Notes: generated from the sequence alone by a model not told the origin. Counted from the stretch's first letter, positions 22,561-35,247 are shown. The stretch is DNA of 64,000 nt from Ectobius pallidus (GCA_964059195.1 CAXKWD010000002.1:168708559-168772558), one strand, 5' to 3'. Numbers and translations: made by a program.

Positions 22561-24540
22561 ACATTAAAGAAATATCTGAGGGGAATATTTGATAAATTTC
22601 GGAGATTATTCTTAACAGCGGAAAGTTCAGTAATCGTTTGCAGTCACTTGTCCCCCCCCCCCATAGCCTGCGTTTTTAGTCGCAACATTCAAAGAAGGGG
22701 CTATAAGAATTTATAGCATAATTAGCGTAAATGCTGCAAACTTTTATTTGGGCAGCGGAAGTTATGTGACTTTCACATCAGATTTTTGAAGTTGCTATTT
22801 TCGTTAAAATCCGAAATTCTGAAATATTTCTGATTATCGTACTTTCTTTTCATGTAAGAAAGCAAACAGGATTGCATGACCTAATAGAAGTTTAGTTACC
22901 AGTCTTAAATTCGCTACACATAGGCCGATCCTAACTGTCTCTAGAGTCTGGGGACTCTGTTCCTCATCTTGGTCTATCTACTTTGTACGGAAACTTACAT
23001 TGGTTCATAGACTTACTCGTTACCACCCTGAAACTTATGACGCCAATACAAATACACTGGAGAAACGCCCCTACTAATGAAGTTCAGAACCTTGCCGCAA
23101 AGAAGTTGACAGCCGAGAGAACAAATTTGCCTTAGACATGAAACTACTGTATAACGCAATTATCCATTTTGCATAAAAAGTAATCTGTTTTAAGGTAACA
23201 CAATTTCCATAAGGTCAATTTCATTATGCCCTACTGCATTTACTCAGCCGATGTTCATACTTCTTAGGAATAGGAGCTTATACCAAAGGGCTGAGATTTT
23301 TTCATTTCTTCAGAGACTTGCTGTAGAATATACAACATGCATCATGAAGTTTCTACTTGTATGTTCAATGGCTTTAAGGATACAATTCTCACGCTAAGGT
23401 GAAAACATACCTATTATTACAACTTAATACTTCGGTAAAGCATTCCAAAAATGACAACATAGGCAAACAATTCTGTTTGCTGCTAGTTTGGGTAGCACCC
23501 ACGATTTTTTGCAGACCACTAACGACCTCTCGGCATGTTCTATTTTGCATTTTTATTTTATTTCACCCTACCATGGTCTTCAAAGTACGTGTGGAGCCCA
23601 TTTAGAAAAAAGTGCATGCTCTAAATTGTTCGCCAATTACTTCCATAGTAAGAATTAAAGGAAATACTTTTTCCTACCTGCATAAGTTATCCTATCAAAC
23701 AAAAGACCTTGCAAGTGCAGCGCTAGATAATAACGAATAACAGAATAATTGTATTTCAAGATTTCGTCTGTAAATAAAGTGATTTAGGCCTACATTTGTT
23801 CACGAATCCGCATTCTATATTTTTGCAGCTTTATTATTATTTGGACAAACAACGCTTGCGGTCGTATTCTGTTCACATAGAACAGTTACAGAGATCTTAC
23901 GTTGTGAATGTATTTTAACAATATTGTATTCAAATAATTCCTTTTATTTATTTTAGAAACATACGACATTATTTTGCTTTGCTGATTCAACTTTTTACTT
24001 AGGTAGACATATCATTTTATGCAGGAAGAAGATTAGCTCATGCTCTACAGTAATCTTACTGAAAGTCATGCAAATGTACTATACAGAAACAACATTAGTC
24101 AATGACGTGTTCTTCCGCATTAAACAACTAATTTTATTTACTTGACAAAGAACACGGTAATAATGAATTACATGCCAACTTGTGGGAACGAAAGGGACAA
24201 AAAGATTAGAATGGATGTGAATGTTGGAGTTTCTGTTATTGTGAGACATATGGCAGCGTTTTACATTTATCTGACATTCCCATATAATTTATGAGTAAAT
24301 ATATATTAAACAGAAAGATAAGGCAGTTGTTTCTGATAGTAGCGAGAAAATAAAATGAAAACTAATGCAAAAGAAACATCGGTGCTTAAGTTTGGACAAC
24401 CTGAGAACGATATCCTTAATTTCAATGTATTTAAGATTATAAATTTATCTTTCCACAATGTTCTTAATGTATTTCATTAATTTGAGGGTTAATTTAAAGG
24501 ACTTAATGAATTATTAATCTATCCTAGTAAAAAATGAATT
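22561..24540. other. Unassigned AT-rich sequence
   Basis: A poly-C run is present near 22653-22664. No coding frame or repeat edge recognised. Confidence 0.4.
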
Positions 24541-24625
24541 TGGTCGGCTATGGGATTTGAACCCCGGACCTCCCGAATACAAGACCAAGAAGATACCATC
24601 TCAGCTACCTCGCTCGGTAATTTAT
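24541..24625 (-). repeat. tRNA-derived SINE head
   Basis: On the minus strand the A-box-like GGTAGCTGAGATGG (24596-24609) is followed ~30 bp later by a perfect-looking B box, GGGGTTCAAATCCC (24552-24565). The spacing and order fit a tRNA-derived RNA polymerase III promoter. The text GGGAGGTC just before the B box is shared with 39612-39790, so both belong to one SINE family. The body after the head (below 24541) is AT-rich and short; no target duplication was identified. Confidence 0.6.
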
Positions 24626-25503
24626 CATCGAAGCTGAGATATTATTATAAACACTATTATAACTAGGCCTACACCCTGTCGCGCTGAATCCAATGAAGGG
24701 ACAGATCTACCGTCCAACCTCTTTCTATTTTTATTAAAAGATAGCAAAACTTAGTGTGGACAGAAGTATTATTATCATCATAAACAATATAAAAATCATT
24801 AAAATAATTTTGCCAATGGTATGGCATGAAGGAAACAAGGCTGCAGGGATGATGCTTTACGATAATCTTGAAATTACACCAGTCTTAAGTAGACACCTCT
24901 TAAATATGAATTATCTGGAACCCATGTCGTGGAAACAACCCTACAAATTAATTTTACAGGGAAAAACAAGTGTAGGGCAGTGGGGTCATGCACGAAATTC
25001 TGGTCAGAGAAATCGCACGGGACTCATCAGTGAAGTTGGTCTGTGGCACGCAAGCCGGCGCCGCGCGCGACTGCTCAAGAAATCGATGGAATCTGTTCAC
25101 CCAATGCAAGAGTCTTACAACTCTGCAAACTTTTTATTGCAGAGGAAGTTTTTAACAGTTTGTTGTCATAGTTAAGATGTGATAACTGATGAATCCTCCA
25201 CGTGTTCGCCAGAAATGTCTCGAAAAAGTGCTTCTCCTTGCTCATTGTGCTATTCTGGGGAAACCGTGTTAGTCCAATACTTTTACGTCACCAATAACCT
25301 ATACACAGTGGAAGAGGTATAACTGTGCACATTTGTTTTCTTTTCAATAAAGTTGGGAATTCTCTTGAAAATTAAAAGATTATTACGTGTCTGGTAGAAT
25401 GTAAGAGAAGGCCTAAAGGCCTTATCTGTACCAGAATAAACAAATAAATCCGCCACGCAATGCAACGTCGAAGCGAGTGTATGCTAGGCATTTTTTATAC
25501 GCG
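24626..25503. other. Unassigned, includes a 139-residue open frame
   Basis: A plus-strand frame runs 24756-25175. It begins with an Ile-rich stretch from AT-rich DNA and becomes more mixed later, with a GC-rich segment near 25050-25080. I recognise no domain and cannot tell an exon from chance. Confidence 0.3.
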
Positions 25504-25582
25504 TGAATTGCAATTACGCATTGCCAGATAGCTTGTTTTGTGTGACAGAACAAACTATCTGGCAATGCGTAATTGCAATTCA
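25504..25582. repeat. Foldback: perfect 28-bp arms
   Basis: Arms 25504-25531 and 25555-25582 are exact reverse complements (start TGAATTGCAATTACGCATTG). The pairing extends inward after one mismatch with TTGTT/AACAA, leaving an ~11-nt loop. The whole 79-nt unit could fold into a near-perfect hairpin. It may be a tiny foldback element or a small-RNA precursor; nothing decides between these. Confidence 0.8.
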
Positions 25583-28402
25583 TAGGAACTTTCCACCATA
25601 AATAAAATAAAAAAGCAAAACAAGTTTTATATTCAGTTGAACGTGATCTACTGCTTCTTTGAATCTATACAATTATACTCTCCTGCGCCCATCCCCCCCC
25701 CCCAAGATATAATTGCCGTTGGTTAAAATTTTACTGAGAGCTCAAATTCAATGTTTTTTAACACAACTGAAAAGCTTCGCAAAGCTTAATACTCAATACC
25801 TGATATACCGATACATAATCAAATTTTAAACAAGGAATTATAAAGTTAAAATTAATACAAAATCTTATATTAAGTTAAAAGTTAAAATAAAAAAAATGTT
25901 ATTTTGTAATTCAATGCATCCTAATAGAATAATGGAGTTAATGTTTCAAATTACCTTTTTATGATCCAGCACATTTTATTAACGAACTTAAAGACACAAA
26001 CTGAGTAAAAATTTATGATACCAGCACTCAATTAAAAATTATAATAAATGTGTTTTTAGTACACGCTCTCTAAAACAGCTGCTTGTCGGACTGGTAACAC
26101 GCTGATAAATTGCATTTTGGCAACCAAGGCAGCTAAAATTGCATTTAAAATGCAGTTTTATCGGCCTAGTACTTTAAAGTCGTCATGGCAATGTAGAACC
26201 AAAAACCAGATGGCTTAACATGGATTTAAGCATATAATTGCTCATAAAACAACAAATTTAAGTCAACATGTTTCTTTATGATAATCAGAAATTTTACCAG
26301 GGGTTTTCACAAAACACGGTAGTCTACTTCATCACGTAACAACTCAGCAGCCAGCAACTTTTCACATTTTCGTTCACAAGAGAATCATTGCTTACCGGAT
26401 TGCTTGCAATATATCCCTTCTCATAGTCTATTGCTGCCGTGCTGGCACCAGCTTTAATTCAATGATTCTGGCTTGGATTGAAATTTCCTCGGGATTATCA
26501 TTCATATTTCATAAAGCTTTTCATAAATTCTAATTCATATGGATTACTGTTTACATATATTATGCGTCTATACCGCATTTCGTATTGGTACGTACGGTTC
26601 ATTGTTGTTCAACGATTCAGATGGCCCTGAGAATGTCTTTAACAAATGGCTGACTATCTCCCATTATAATTAATTATACGGTATTTTTGTTTCATTTCAT
26701 ATAATTTAGAGCTTTTACTAAAAAATATTGTATGCACCATGTATGCAAAAACTTTATCGGACTCGTCCAGTATTTCAGCCTCGGCTTACGCCTCGGCCGC
26801 TATACTACATTCGTACTCTAAAGCATTATTTTGCGTACTTGATACATGAATAGCTATTAAATTACGTTCAGAGTAATGTATTGTTATAACATAGTATAAT
26901 ATTACATTTTCAAAATAGGCTAACCATACATTACTAAGCCAACAATTAGATTTATAAGCAAAACTATAGAACATAGAATATAGGAACATAGAACTTGAAA
27001 GCAGTTTTCTCGTAACTTTTATTTATGTATTTGTTATAAATGTTCCTATTAAAGTAAATTATACATTGTTTGGTGTCATTTTTCTTGTAATTATGTGTAG
27101 AATTGATATATAACTAACATTTTAAGATAAAATGACATATTAAAAAAATCTAAGATTGATTGATTGAAGTAGACTAGGTGACTCATGGGGAGGAAATTAC
27201 GGTTGGTCCTAATTCCCTCTGCTTGTAAATGTGAGGGTGCTAGCGGGTCGAAGGAACCTACCTGGCCTCAACCGCCTTCCCTGGTTGCTAAGGGTATAGT
27301 ATCAATGAAAAATGCAAAGATAAATTTATATGTAAAAATAGTGTTGTTCAGTGTCTACTCTCCATGGCCTTTCAATAGGTACAAATTTCTTCTTTGTATA
27401 GGCCTACTTGTTAAAGAAAATCTATCAGTATTTTCAATTGCGGGGATTTACTTTAAAATATCATTTTCCGTTCTCAACATCACTTTTTCTTAATTAAATA
27501 AATAATAGGAAACTTAACATGCGTTGATTAAATAAATAATAGGACACTTTACACGCGTTAAACAACCGGAAGTCTTGATAACAATTTTACAAGGATTACT
27601 GCTCTGACGAAAGTTATGTTTTTAGTATCGCTAAATAATATTATCACCTGAATTTTAAACTAATCACAGAAATGGACAATGCGCATGTTAAAAAAAAAAA
27701 TTGCCACAGTAGACACTACTCGAAGTTTTTAGTTATTTCAACAAATTAAAACGCGGTTTCCTGGGCTAGTTCTACAGAAATTACCATTGTTCCGTATAAC
27801 AATGCAGTTCGAAACCAAGCAGTTCTTGTGATTTCTCGGTGCGGTATTTTATAGCCTACCGCATGTAACGAACAAAGTAAAATCTTGTTTTAACACATCC
27901 AGGAATAAAGCAGCTAGCTCAGTAATGATGCCATATACAATAAGAAGATTAGGATTATGGCATTCATACACGTACATAACTAAAGCAATAATTGGTTCTA
28001 ATCCTGTCCGGGGAATGAGAGAAACAAGATACAAGCTAAATAGGGAACTTCACAATTTAGACGATTAAGTTGGCAACGAAACACAAGAGGGGAATGTACA
28101 TTGATCATGAAATTGGCGTTTATACACATGTGCTATGCATCAATGAAAATGACAACTCAGCTACCTATTCTAACTGCAATATAACACTTTTCTCCTGTAG
28201 CAAGAAATGGTAAGTTAATGTACAATTAATAGGCTATACATTTTAAAATGGCAGCATCAGTACTGGTTTATTCCAGGATTATTTGAGGATTTGTAGTATC
28301 GTACTGCAATATATTATTAATACTAAACAGTCCCTTATTTTTTTTATAGGAACAACAGATTACGAATCGTTAGTATGTGTCGATATTAGTTATGGTTATA
28401 TC
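25583..28402. other. Unassigned AT-rich sequence
   Basis: A poly-C run is near 25687-25700. A 102-residue plus frame at 27185-27493 starts in relatively GC-rich DNA but shows no domain I know. No repeat boundaries found. Confidence 0.35.
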
Positions 28403-28800
28403 TAGGGATGGGTCCTCGATACTCTCGATACTTGCATGGTATCGGCATCGAACGATACTTCAGAAAACTCGCTCGATACTTTTTCGATACTTTTGTAACT
28501 CTGCAATTCTGCAATTAAGTGAGAATGCTAGTATTTTTTAACAAAAACTTGTAAGTGTACTGTTTAAAAACTAATTTTAGTTTTAATGTAGAGTTTAAGA
28601 ATAATTATAGGCTACTGATGATATTAAATTTTGTCTCATTAAATATGCAGACTTAATTAATTTAGTTGGTATTAAGCAGTTCTCTCAAATTTTAATGTTT
28701 AATGTACCTATTTATTGAAACTGGAAATGTTGAAAGTATCGAGGAAAAAACCATGTATCGGTATCGAGTATCGAGAAAATCTGGTATCGACCCATCCCTA
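28403..28800. mobile_element. 398-bp hAT-like MITE (AGGGATGGG family), copy 1
   Basis: The ends are TAGGGATGGG and CCCATCCCTA, with imperfect TIR-like CGATACT/AGTATCG blocks inside. The 8-bp duplicate GTTATATC is perfect (28395-28402, 28801-28808). Subterminal TCGATAC repeats are abundant on both sides. The 36131-36659 copy is highly similar over its whole length apart from an insertion. Non-coding. Confidence 0.9.
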
Positions 28801-28829
28801 GTTATATCGAAAACATGAATCATAATGCA

Positions 28830-29131
28830 CTAGAACTCCAATTATTCGAACTCCACCTATCCGGATCGCTTAGAGGCCGTATGCAAGTAGGTTTATGCAG
28901 CAGCGAGCATTGAGAAACGTACTTTCAGGGTCGATTATTTGTAAAAAAGCAAAACGACCGACTGACTAATATGTTCAAGATGTGACACTTTATGTAAGTA
29001 CAATACTGTAGAATTTAGTTTTTTAATAAAGACATTACCGTTTTCATGATTTATCCAATTATCCAGATATTTGATTATCTGGATCGGGTCCGGTCCCAAT
29101 TAATCCAGATAACTGGAGTTATATTGCATTG
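28830..29131. mobile_element. Degraded pogo/Tigger-like MITE
   Basis: The left text TAGAACTCCAATTATTCGAA and the right end, reversed as TATAACTCCAGTTATCTGGA, resemble Tigger-type TIRs. The interior near the right end contains TTATCTGGATCGGGTCCGGT and repeated ATCCAGAT. Similarity between ends is about two thirds over 28 bp, so this is old. No target duplication beyond TA can be defended. Confidence 0.5.
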
Positions 29132-30032
29132 TTAAAGTATACAGAAATAGGTTATACAATTTGCCATAATCACAAACAATAAAATATAACCTGTAATTCC
29201 GAAAACTTTGATTCCAACAACAATATTACCTTTCAACATTATAATTACCTTTGGTCTTCGTACTGATATAAGTGTTTAGCGTTACCCGAGAAACCACGCG
29301 AGGAAGTAACTGTACCTTTATTGTGCCTGATGTTCTTCCGGAGTAGGAGAATGACACTAGAGACATGCTTAACTGCATCCAACCCCATGCCTGCCAGCAC
29401 TCTTTCGGGCTCTAGCAGCATCTATAAGTCTAATTTCCGTTGCCAAGTTTAATCAAATGGTAAAAAATGGAATGATAGAGGTAGCAATTTAGGGGATCGC
29501 CGAAATTACTTCTCTTCTAGGGCGCCAAAATACCCAGAGCCGGCCCTGAGTACTCAGTACGTTAGTCCAAGAATTTCCAAATCATAATCAGAATTTGTTG
29601 ATATGGAGCATATGAATACAATGAACGATTCTGAGTAACTTTTCAAGTTTCATAATGTAGGGCTGCTGGAAAATATGCATTCTGGATTAAAGTGTTATAA
29701 CAAGGAATCATTCTTTGTCACCAAAGAAGTGACTGTAGCTCTTCCCTGATTCGGGACTGGAGTCATTATATATCCCACTGTTCATTGTTTCTTATGTCCT
29801 GTATATTATAAGCCTACTTTTAGGTGTCTTGAAAGTAAGCTTTAAATTCAACAAACGCTCTTAAAAGCAAAAATGTATTTTATTTCCTGTAAACAAAATA
29901 CACATAAGGAACGAAAGCTGGTGCTCAGAACAGCCAGATGTAAATTTCAGTTTGACAGCACCCCAAAGTAAGCTATGTTCCGGAATTCTGTTGCTGCACT
30001 AAAGAGAAAATGATGGGATGTAGAAGAGAATA
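29132..30032. other. Unassigned, with one probable hAT end
   Basis: About 29520-29549 reads GGGCGCCAAAATACCCAGAG followed by CCGGCCCTG. Reversed, it begins CAGGGCCGGCTCTGGG, a common hAT-type terminus. No partner end was seen, so it is either truncated or a coincidence. Confidence 0.4.
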
Positions 30033-30660
30033 ACACTTACTTATTCAATGAAAATAGACAATTCCTAAGAAAGCTAAAGGAATATTATCTATTATATGGA
30101 ATGCGGAGATTCATTGCCGCGCTTACCTGACCCCGCCATTCAACCGATTCTGTGCAAACTCCATCCAACCCCAATTTCTACTTCCCTTAAATCTATCCTA
30201 ATGTTGTCTTCCCTCCTACGTCTAGGTCTTCCAAGTGGTCTCTTTCCTTCGGGTCTCCCAGTCAATAGTTTTGAGATTTGTATTTCCTCCCCCATGCGCG
30301 CAACATGTCCAGTCCTTTTCAACCTCTGTGATTTAATTATCCTTACTATATCCGGTGACGAGTACAGGTTATAAAGCTCGTCGTTATGTAGTTTTCTCCA
30401 GTCCCCATTTTCATCTCTCTTAGGCCCTGTTTTCGAACACACTCAGATTATGTTCTTTCGGAAGAGTAAACGACCATGTAAACGTAAAGAGTAAACGTCT
30501 CACATCCATTTAATACAACCGGCAGGATAATTGTCTTATAAATTTTTAATTTTAGAATTCTGGACAGGAGACGAGAAGATAAAAGTTTCTGAACTGCATA
30601 AAAACAAGCATTTTCTGATTTCAGTCGAGACTTAACTTCTACCTTAATATTATTTGTAGG
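30033..30660 (-). pseudogene. LINE reverse-transcriptase C-terminus and 3' UTR (family A)
   Basis: On the minus strand, from 30660: KVEVKSRLKSENACFYAVQK, then IYKTIILPVVLNGCET, a broken stretch near 30445-30530, then GDWRKLHNDELYNLYSSPDI, LKRTGHVARMGEE, GRPEGKRPLGRPRRRRED and NIRIDLREV, with further decay to AAMNLRIP-like text near 30120. The 100-residue frame 30140-30442 is the intact part. The 3' UTR follows to an end near 30033 (ACTTACTTATTCAATG). The same UTR occurs alone at 33339-33427. This is the best copy of the LINE family that also lies in 5140-5580. The RT catalytic core is absent: a 5'-truncated, frameshifted copy. Confidence 0.8.
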
Positions 30661-30749
30661 CCTATATGTAATTATTGTTCCTATTTATTATAATTTCACC
30701 ACTTGTTCGAATGATTTACCGGCTATTCTAAGAAGAGAATAATCTAATA

Positions 30750-31288
30750 TACAGGGTGTTAATAAATACCACCGAAATATTCTACCTGTACATAGAGGGG
30801 ACTTAGACAAGCAACTTTTATTAGAAGATTTTGCTCTATGACGTAAAATGTGTATGCTACAGGGCATTAAAGTCATTAAAATTTGATGCTTATAAATCAA
30901 TAATTACGCGAAATAGGGTTAAAATGTTCATTAAATTGACTTCATGTCTTCCTAGTGATCGATAAAACCTGACTCTTAATCAATCGTCAACAGCTATATC
31001 ATAATTTAGTGTTTATGTAATCTGCAAAATTTACAGACTAATCACATTAGACTGCATTAGTTTTTTTTTTATTCATAACTACTCACTACAGGGTTAACAA
31101 CGAATTCCTTTGTTTTGCATTTTCTTCCTAATGTTAGAAGTCAGTGGCGGCCATGCCCTGGGAGATTTTTTGCTGTAACAGGAAAAATTGAATCCATAGA
31201 GCAAAAATCTCCTAATAAAAGTTGCTTGTCTATGTCCCCCCTCTATACACAGGTAAAATATATCGGTGTTATTCATTAACACCCTGTA
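30750..31288. mobile_element. 539-bp MITE with ~93-bp TIRs and TA target duplication
   Basis: Left arm 30750-~30840 and right arm ~31196-31288 are inverted copies; both start TACAGGGTGTTAAT and share TAGACAAGCAACTTTTATTA. TA abuts both ends (30748-30749, 31289-31290). No transposase is encoded; the 70-residue minus frame at 30688-30900 is translated arm. Compare 2868-3426 for a related design. A tetranucleotide microsatellite starts within ~20 bp of the right end. Confidence 0.85.
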
Positions 31289-31299
31289 TAAAATCGAAA

Positions 31300-31450
31300 G
31301 TGTGTATGTGGGTATGTATGCATATTTGTATGTATGTATGTATTTTTTTCTTCTTTCCTTTAAAATGTATGTATGTATGTATGTATGTATGTATGTATGT
31401 ATGTATGTATGTATGTATGTATGTATGTATGTATGCATGTATGTATGTTC
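31300..31450. repeat. (ATGT)n microsatellite
   Basis: About 20 near-perfect ATGT units fill 31366-31448, with shorter runs upstream from about 31303. Open frames on both strands here encode only Met-Tyr-Val-Cys or Thr-Tyr-Ile-His periodic peptides and are not genes. Confidence 0.95.
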
Positions 31451-32081
31451 CCTATACAAATCTACATTTCTTTACCAATTTGCAAGAAATTTTGCACGCA
31501 TACACAGTTCAGCCCGGAAGGTAACGTGGTCAACATTAAAATTCAAACAAACCACTCCTTCCCTTGAAAATTTAAATAATTTCTGAGAATATTATACTGA
31601 AAAAATGAAATCCAATTCAGATCACATGACAACAGTGTATTGTATACAGTGTTCATATAGGGTAAAGATGAACTACATAATACTGGACTTTAACAAATTC
31701 TGATGCTATCGATGTAATACATTTGTGAAAATAATTAATGAATAATGAAATCCACGAAAATAAAGCACAATGTGATGCAGTCACATAACTTTCTCTACCC
31801 TCGACATGGAAAATATTTTCCCACTTCTCATTTTGATGCAGAATAAGAGGTCGTATTGCACTGACAACTTAAGAGTGTATGCTGTACTATCAGAAGTCGG
31901 TAAAAAATCATATCCACTAATACGTTATTCATAGCTGTAGCTTTTGTATTAGTTGAGAAATAGGGATGTTTATCATAGACCCTAAGCATCTAAAAGACAA
32001 AACAGGATGGAACATTTTCAGTCCTATGCCCGTAGTATATTATTTCCCAGGTTTTTGGGTTTATGAAAGTGATAAGAAGAG

Positions 32082-32124
<43 letters not shown>

Positions 32125-32943
32125 CTTCCTCTAGTGTTATAAAAGGCTCTTTCAGACAAACCGAACATCCAAAGGCAACAACACAAGGTAAGAAGAGAAA
32201 CATTTTCTACAATATGAGAAGCCTCTTACTTCTTTGCAAGTTCCCAAAGGGACACAGCTTATCAACTCAATGTTAAAAATTATTAAGAACATTTAACAGT
32301 ATAACAGACCTCACAATTATATTTGAAACTGTAAGCGATCAGCCTGAAGCAGTAAAACATGAGTATAAAAATAATAGTTTACTTTTAAGAAAAAGTTCAA
32401 GATATAGAAGTAGTATTCTGCTAACTGGGATTCGTAGTGTCATACTGAAGTATTTTGTTTTTGTTTTTCAAAAGTTCAGAATATAGTTTGATCTCTAAAA
32501 CCTTAAATGAGAAAATTGAGACATGAGTCTTTAAAAAGCCGTGTTAGATCCTGATCAATGTATGAACTCGTATTCTAACCTAAATTATTTTTAATCACAG
32601 CGTAGTATGTTTCTTGTTTAAACTTTTCACATAAGCTTAACGTATGAATGTAAACAGAAGCTATGTATACTGACTCTTGATGGCCTAACCTCAACCAACG
32701 GGCAGTTATCTTCGGCAATTATAAGGCACACGAAAATACGTATGGTTAATTTGACAGTTGGACGGCAAGTTATATTTGAGCGGCAAAATAATTCAACACG
32801 TATGGTTAAACGGTTAAAACTCGGTTAAGCTATCTATCACACATCAATAAAGTCACTGCATGTTCACGTCACATCCCGTAACGATCTGTTCACAATAATT
32901 GTCATAATTAGACCCTACTCACACAATTTATAATATCATCCAT
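31451..32943. other. Unassigned, with an (AAT)n run
   Basis: An AAT microsatellite occupies about 32085-32123. The 32690-32830 stretch repeats CGTATGGTTAA twice (about 32739 and 32799). No coding frame is credible. Confidence 0.4.
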
Positions 32944-33020
32944 ACTAGGGTGTGTCGAAAAAAAAATCATTTTTGAAGTGAAACTTCTTTAGCGGCGGTA
33001 CGGGGTAAATCGGGAACTTG

Positions 33021-33140
33021 TGTAACGCTAAAAAATCGTCACAAAATTAATGTAACGCTCAAAAATCGTCACAAAATTAATGTAACGCTCAAAAATCGTC
33101 ACAAAATTAATGTAACGCTCAAAACCGTCACGAAATTAGT
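33021..33140. repeat. Four tandem 30-bp units
   Basis: Units at 33021, 33051, 33081 and 33111 share TGTAACGCTCAAAAATCGTC plus ACAAAATTAA. The middle two are identical; the first has one change and the last is diverged. There are no spacers between units. Confidence 0.9.
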
Positions 33141-33241
33141 AGTGTGTTTCGGAGCGGACTGCACAGAAAACAATCAACTCAATGATTAGGAGTAATCAAA
33201 GGAAATTTTTCAGTCCTAGTACGAGGACCTGCAAATGGGAA

Positions 33242-33285
<44 letters not shown>

Positions 33286-33305
33286 ATAATAATAATAATA
33301 ACAAC

Positions 33306-33338
<33 letters not shown>

Positions 33339-33343
<5 letters not shown>

Positions 33344-33427
33344 CTTGCTCAATGGCAATAGACAATTCTTAAGCAATCTAAAGGTATATTATCTATTTTA
33401 TGGAACCCGGAGGTTCATTACCGCGCT
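33339..33427 (-). mobile_element. Truncated LINE 3' UTR (family A)
   Basis: The text ACTTACTTGCTCAATGGCAA to AGGTTCATTACCGCGCTT matches 30037-30122 closely (about 85%). It is the extreme 3' end of a LINE inserted in minus orientation, its tail adjoining the TAA microsatellite. Confidence 0.65.
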
Positions 33428-33775
33428 TAAAAAATCCAAACAATAAAAAAAATCAAAGATTTAAAATTAAAAAAATCCAAAATTAAAAAATCACAGATCC
33501 AAAATTAAAAAGTAAAAAAATCCAAAATTCAAAAAAATAAAAAATCCAAAATAAAAAATTCAAATTTCCAAAATTAAAAAAATCCAAAAATCCAAAACTT
33601 AAAAAATTTAAAGATCAAAAATTTAAAAAATCCAAAATTAAAAATTCAAAGATCAAAAATTAAAAAATCCAAAATACAAAGTTTAAAAAGTCCAAAAACC
33701 CAATATTAAAAAGTCCAATAATGCAAAATTGAAAAAAATCCAATAATAAAAAATTGAAAAAATAAAAATTAAAAC
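33428..33775. repeat. A-rich satellite-like array
   Basis: Degenerate short units built from TCCAAAATTAAAAAA and AAAGATCAAAAATT repeat for ~350 bp. The period is irregular (roughly 15-25 bp). No coding potential. Confidence 0.75.
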
Positions 33776-33830
33776 AAGTTTCACTTCTGTCGCGTGGCGT
33801 TCCACGGACACTTTCTTTTCCGAATCGCTG

Positions 33831-35247
33831 TAGTGCGGAAAACTTGCCTCCTATAAAAAGAAGTACACAAAGTTCTATGATCCACCTCTAAAGGAAAACC
33901 TATTAATTTTGTGAAACCTAACAGAAACTTTGAAGCTACCGTTTACACTGAACTTACTGACTGGAATATAGGCCTACTTGCCTGTTGTATCCTCACCCAA
34001 TGATACGGGAAGCATGTGACGGTGTTATTCCATCACTCATCAATTCCGAGACTAGCCCATCAGAGACATCAAAAAGTTTCCTTCGCACTCAGGCAGTGGA
34101 GAGATGTGACAAACTTGTTATCGAGGCCTCAACTAAAGTAGGTGGACATGAAGCTAGAGATGGCTGCATCGCATCTAGGCTGTTATAATAATCGCTTGTG
34201 ACTAATTTCTTCCAAAAGTTATACTTTAAACGTGTACACTTTGAAAAGAATCATAAGCAGAGCCCGGATTCTGATGACACGTCATCTTTTTATTGACGCT
34301 TCATATACATTGCTAACTTGTAGATTAAACCTAATCTTGGCCTCTAGATTATAAAAATGCATTTTTATTAGGTCTTTTTTTGTCATTTTATGCCATTTTA
34401 TATTTTAAGGCATTCATTTCAATTTTACGTCATTATTTTGTCATTTTCGTGACTTTTGCTTCCTTATTTAGTCATTTTCATGCATTTAAATACGTAAATA
34501 AATTAATAGGTTACTACAATGCAACATGTTGTAGGATCTACTTTAAAATCAATTTTCTTACTCTTCTTCTCAGATGCTCCAATCAAGAACACAGAACCAA
34601 GGTTTTAGACCTACAACATCCTTTCCGCAATTACAGTTTTTACAATTACTAGCTTAAAAGGCCCGGCGTCGTAAAATTATCATTCTGCACAATATCTCAC
34701 AATTTGTGAACTAATACCCAGAAGTAATTTTCCTTTGATCGTTATGCCATTTAAAGAAATAAACAGTCTGTAGAATGAAAAGTCTTCCCTTTTTCAATAG
34801 TTCATATGAACATCCTGTACCGTATCTGCAGCCAACAAATTAATCTGCATGCGATTTAAACTTTCGAGTACGTATTTTAAACTTTAATTTCGAAACCTTG
34901 TTTGCAGCGTGGTGTAGAATTAAAGTCCTCAAGTATTATACGAGTACGTTAAAGGGGAAATGCTATTACTTCACCATTTCCTATTATTTAGACTTCGCTA
35001 TCGGACATTGTCCTTGATAGTATGGCATTGCGTCTGTGGTGATTAAAAAAAATCAGGCAAAAGCATTTTTATTACTTCTGACAGCCGTGAATGAGGCTAC
35101 TTAACTTTTGTTTAATGCTAATATGAGTAGCTTAAATATAAAAGGGATACTGGTTAAATATCGGAATAAAAGAAAAACAGTTCAGCGAGGTTTAATTTAA
35201 AACACTGCAACTGTCGTGAAAGAACGTTTTGTGCTTTAGAAGCATTA
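33831..35247. other. Unassigned sequence
   Basis: Frames at 33985-34188 and 34380-34652 (up to 90 residues) show no recognisable domain. No repeat edges found. Confidence 0.35.

Larger units (their letters stand above)
32944..33830. repeat. Composite of tandem, simple and A-rich repeats
   Basis: The left part (32970-33000) contains GAAGTGAAACTTCTTTAGCG and the right part, reversed (from ~33825), contains GACAGAAGTGAAACTTG, so weak inverted ends may bound one old element. Inside are four 30-bp units (33021-33140), a TAG/TAA microsatellite (33241-33340), the 3' UTR of LINE family A (33339-33427) and an A-rich array of TCCAAAATTAAAAAA-like units (33428-33775). Confidence 0.55.

Noticed and set aside
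24541..24625. Possible functional tRNA gene
   Set aside because: Both internal promoter boxes are present, but acceptor-stem pairing is not evident and the same head occurs in another SINE-like copy, so a SINE is more likely.
24756..25175. 139-residue plus-strand frame as a gene
   Set aside because: Low-complexity Ile-rich start, no known motif, no supporting context; left as unassigned.
26770..26830. GC-rich phrase CCTCGGCTTACGCCTCGGCC as an element end
   Set aside because: No inverted partner or target duplication found.
31094..31586. Open frames of 100-121 residues on both strands
   Set aside because: They are translations of the ATGT microsatellite (periodic Met-Tyr-Val-Cys or Thr-Tyr-Ile-His).
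33021..33140. Regular 30-bp repeats resembling a CRISPR array
   Set aside because: Units are contiguous with no spacers, and the sequence is eukaryotic; it is a simple tandem repeat.
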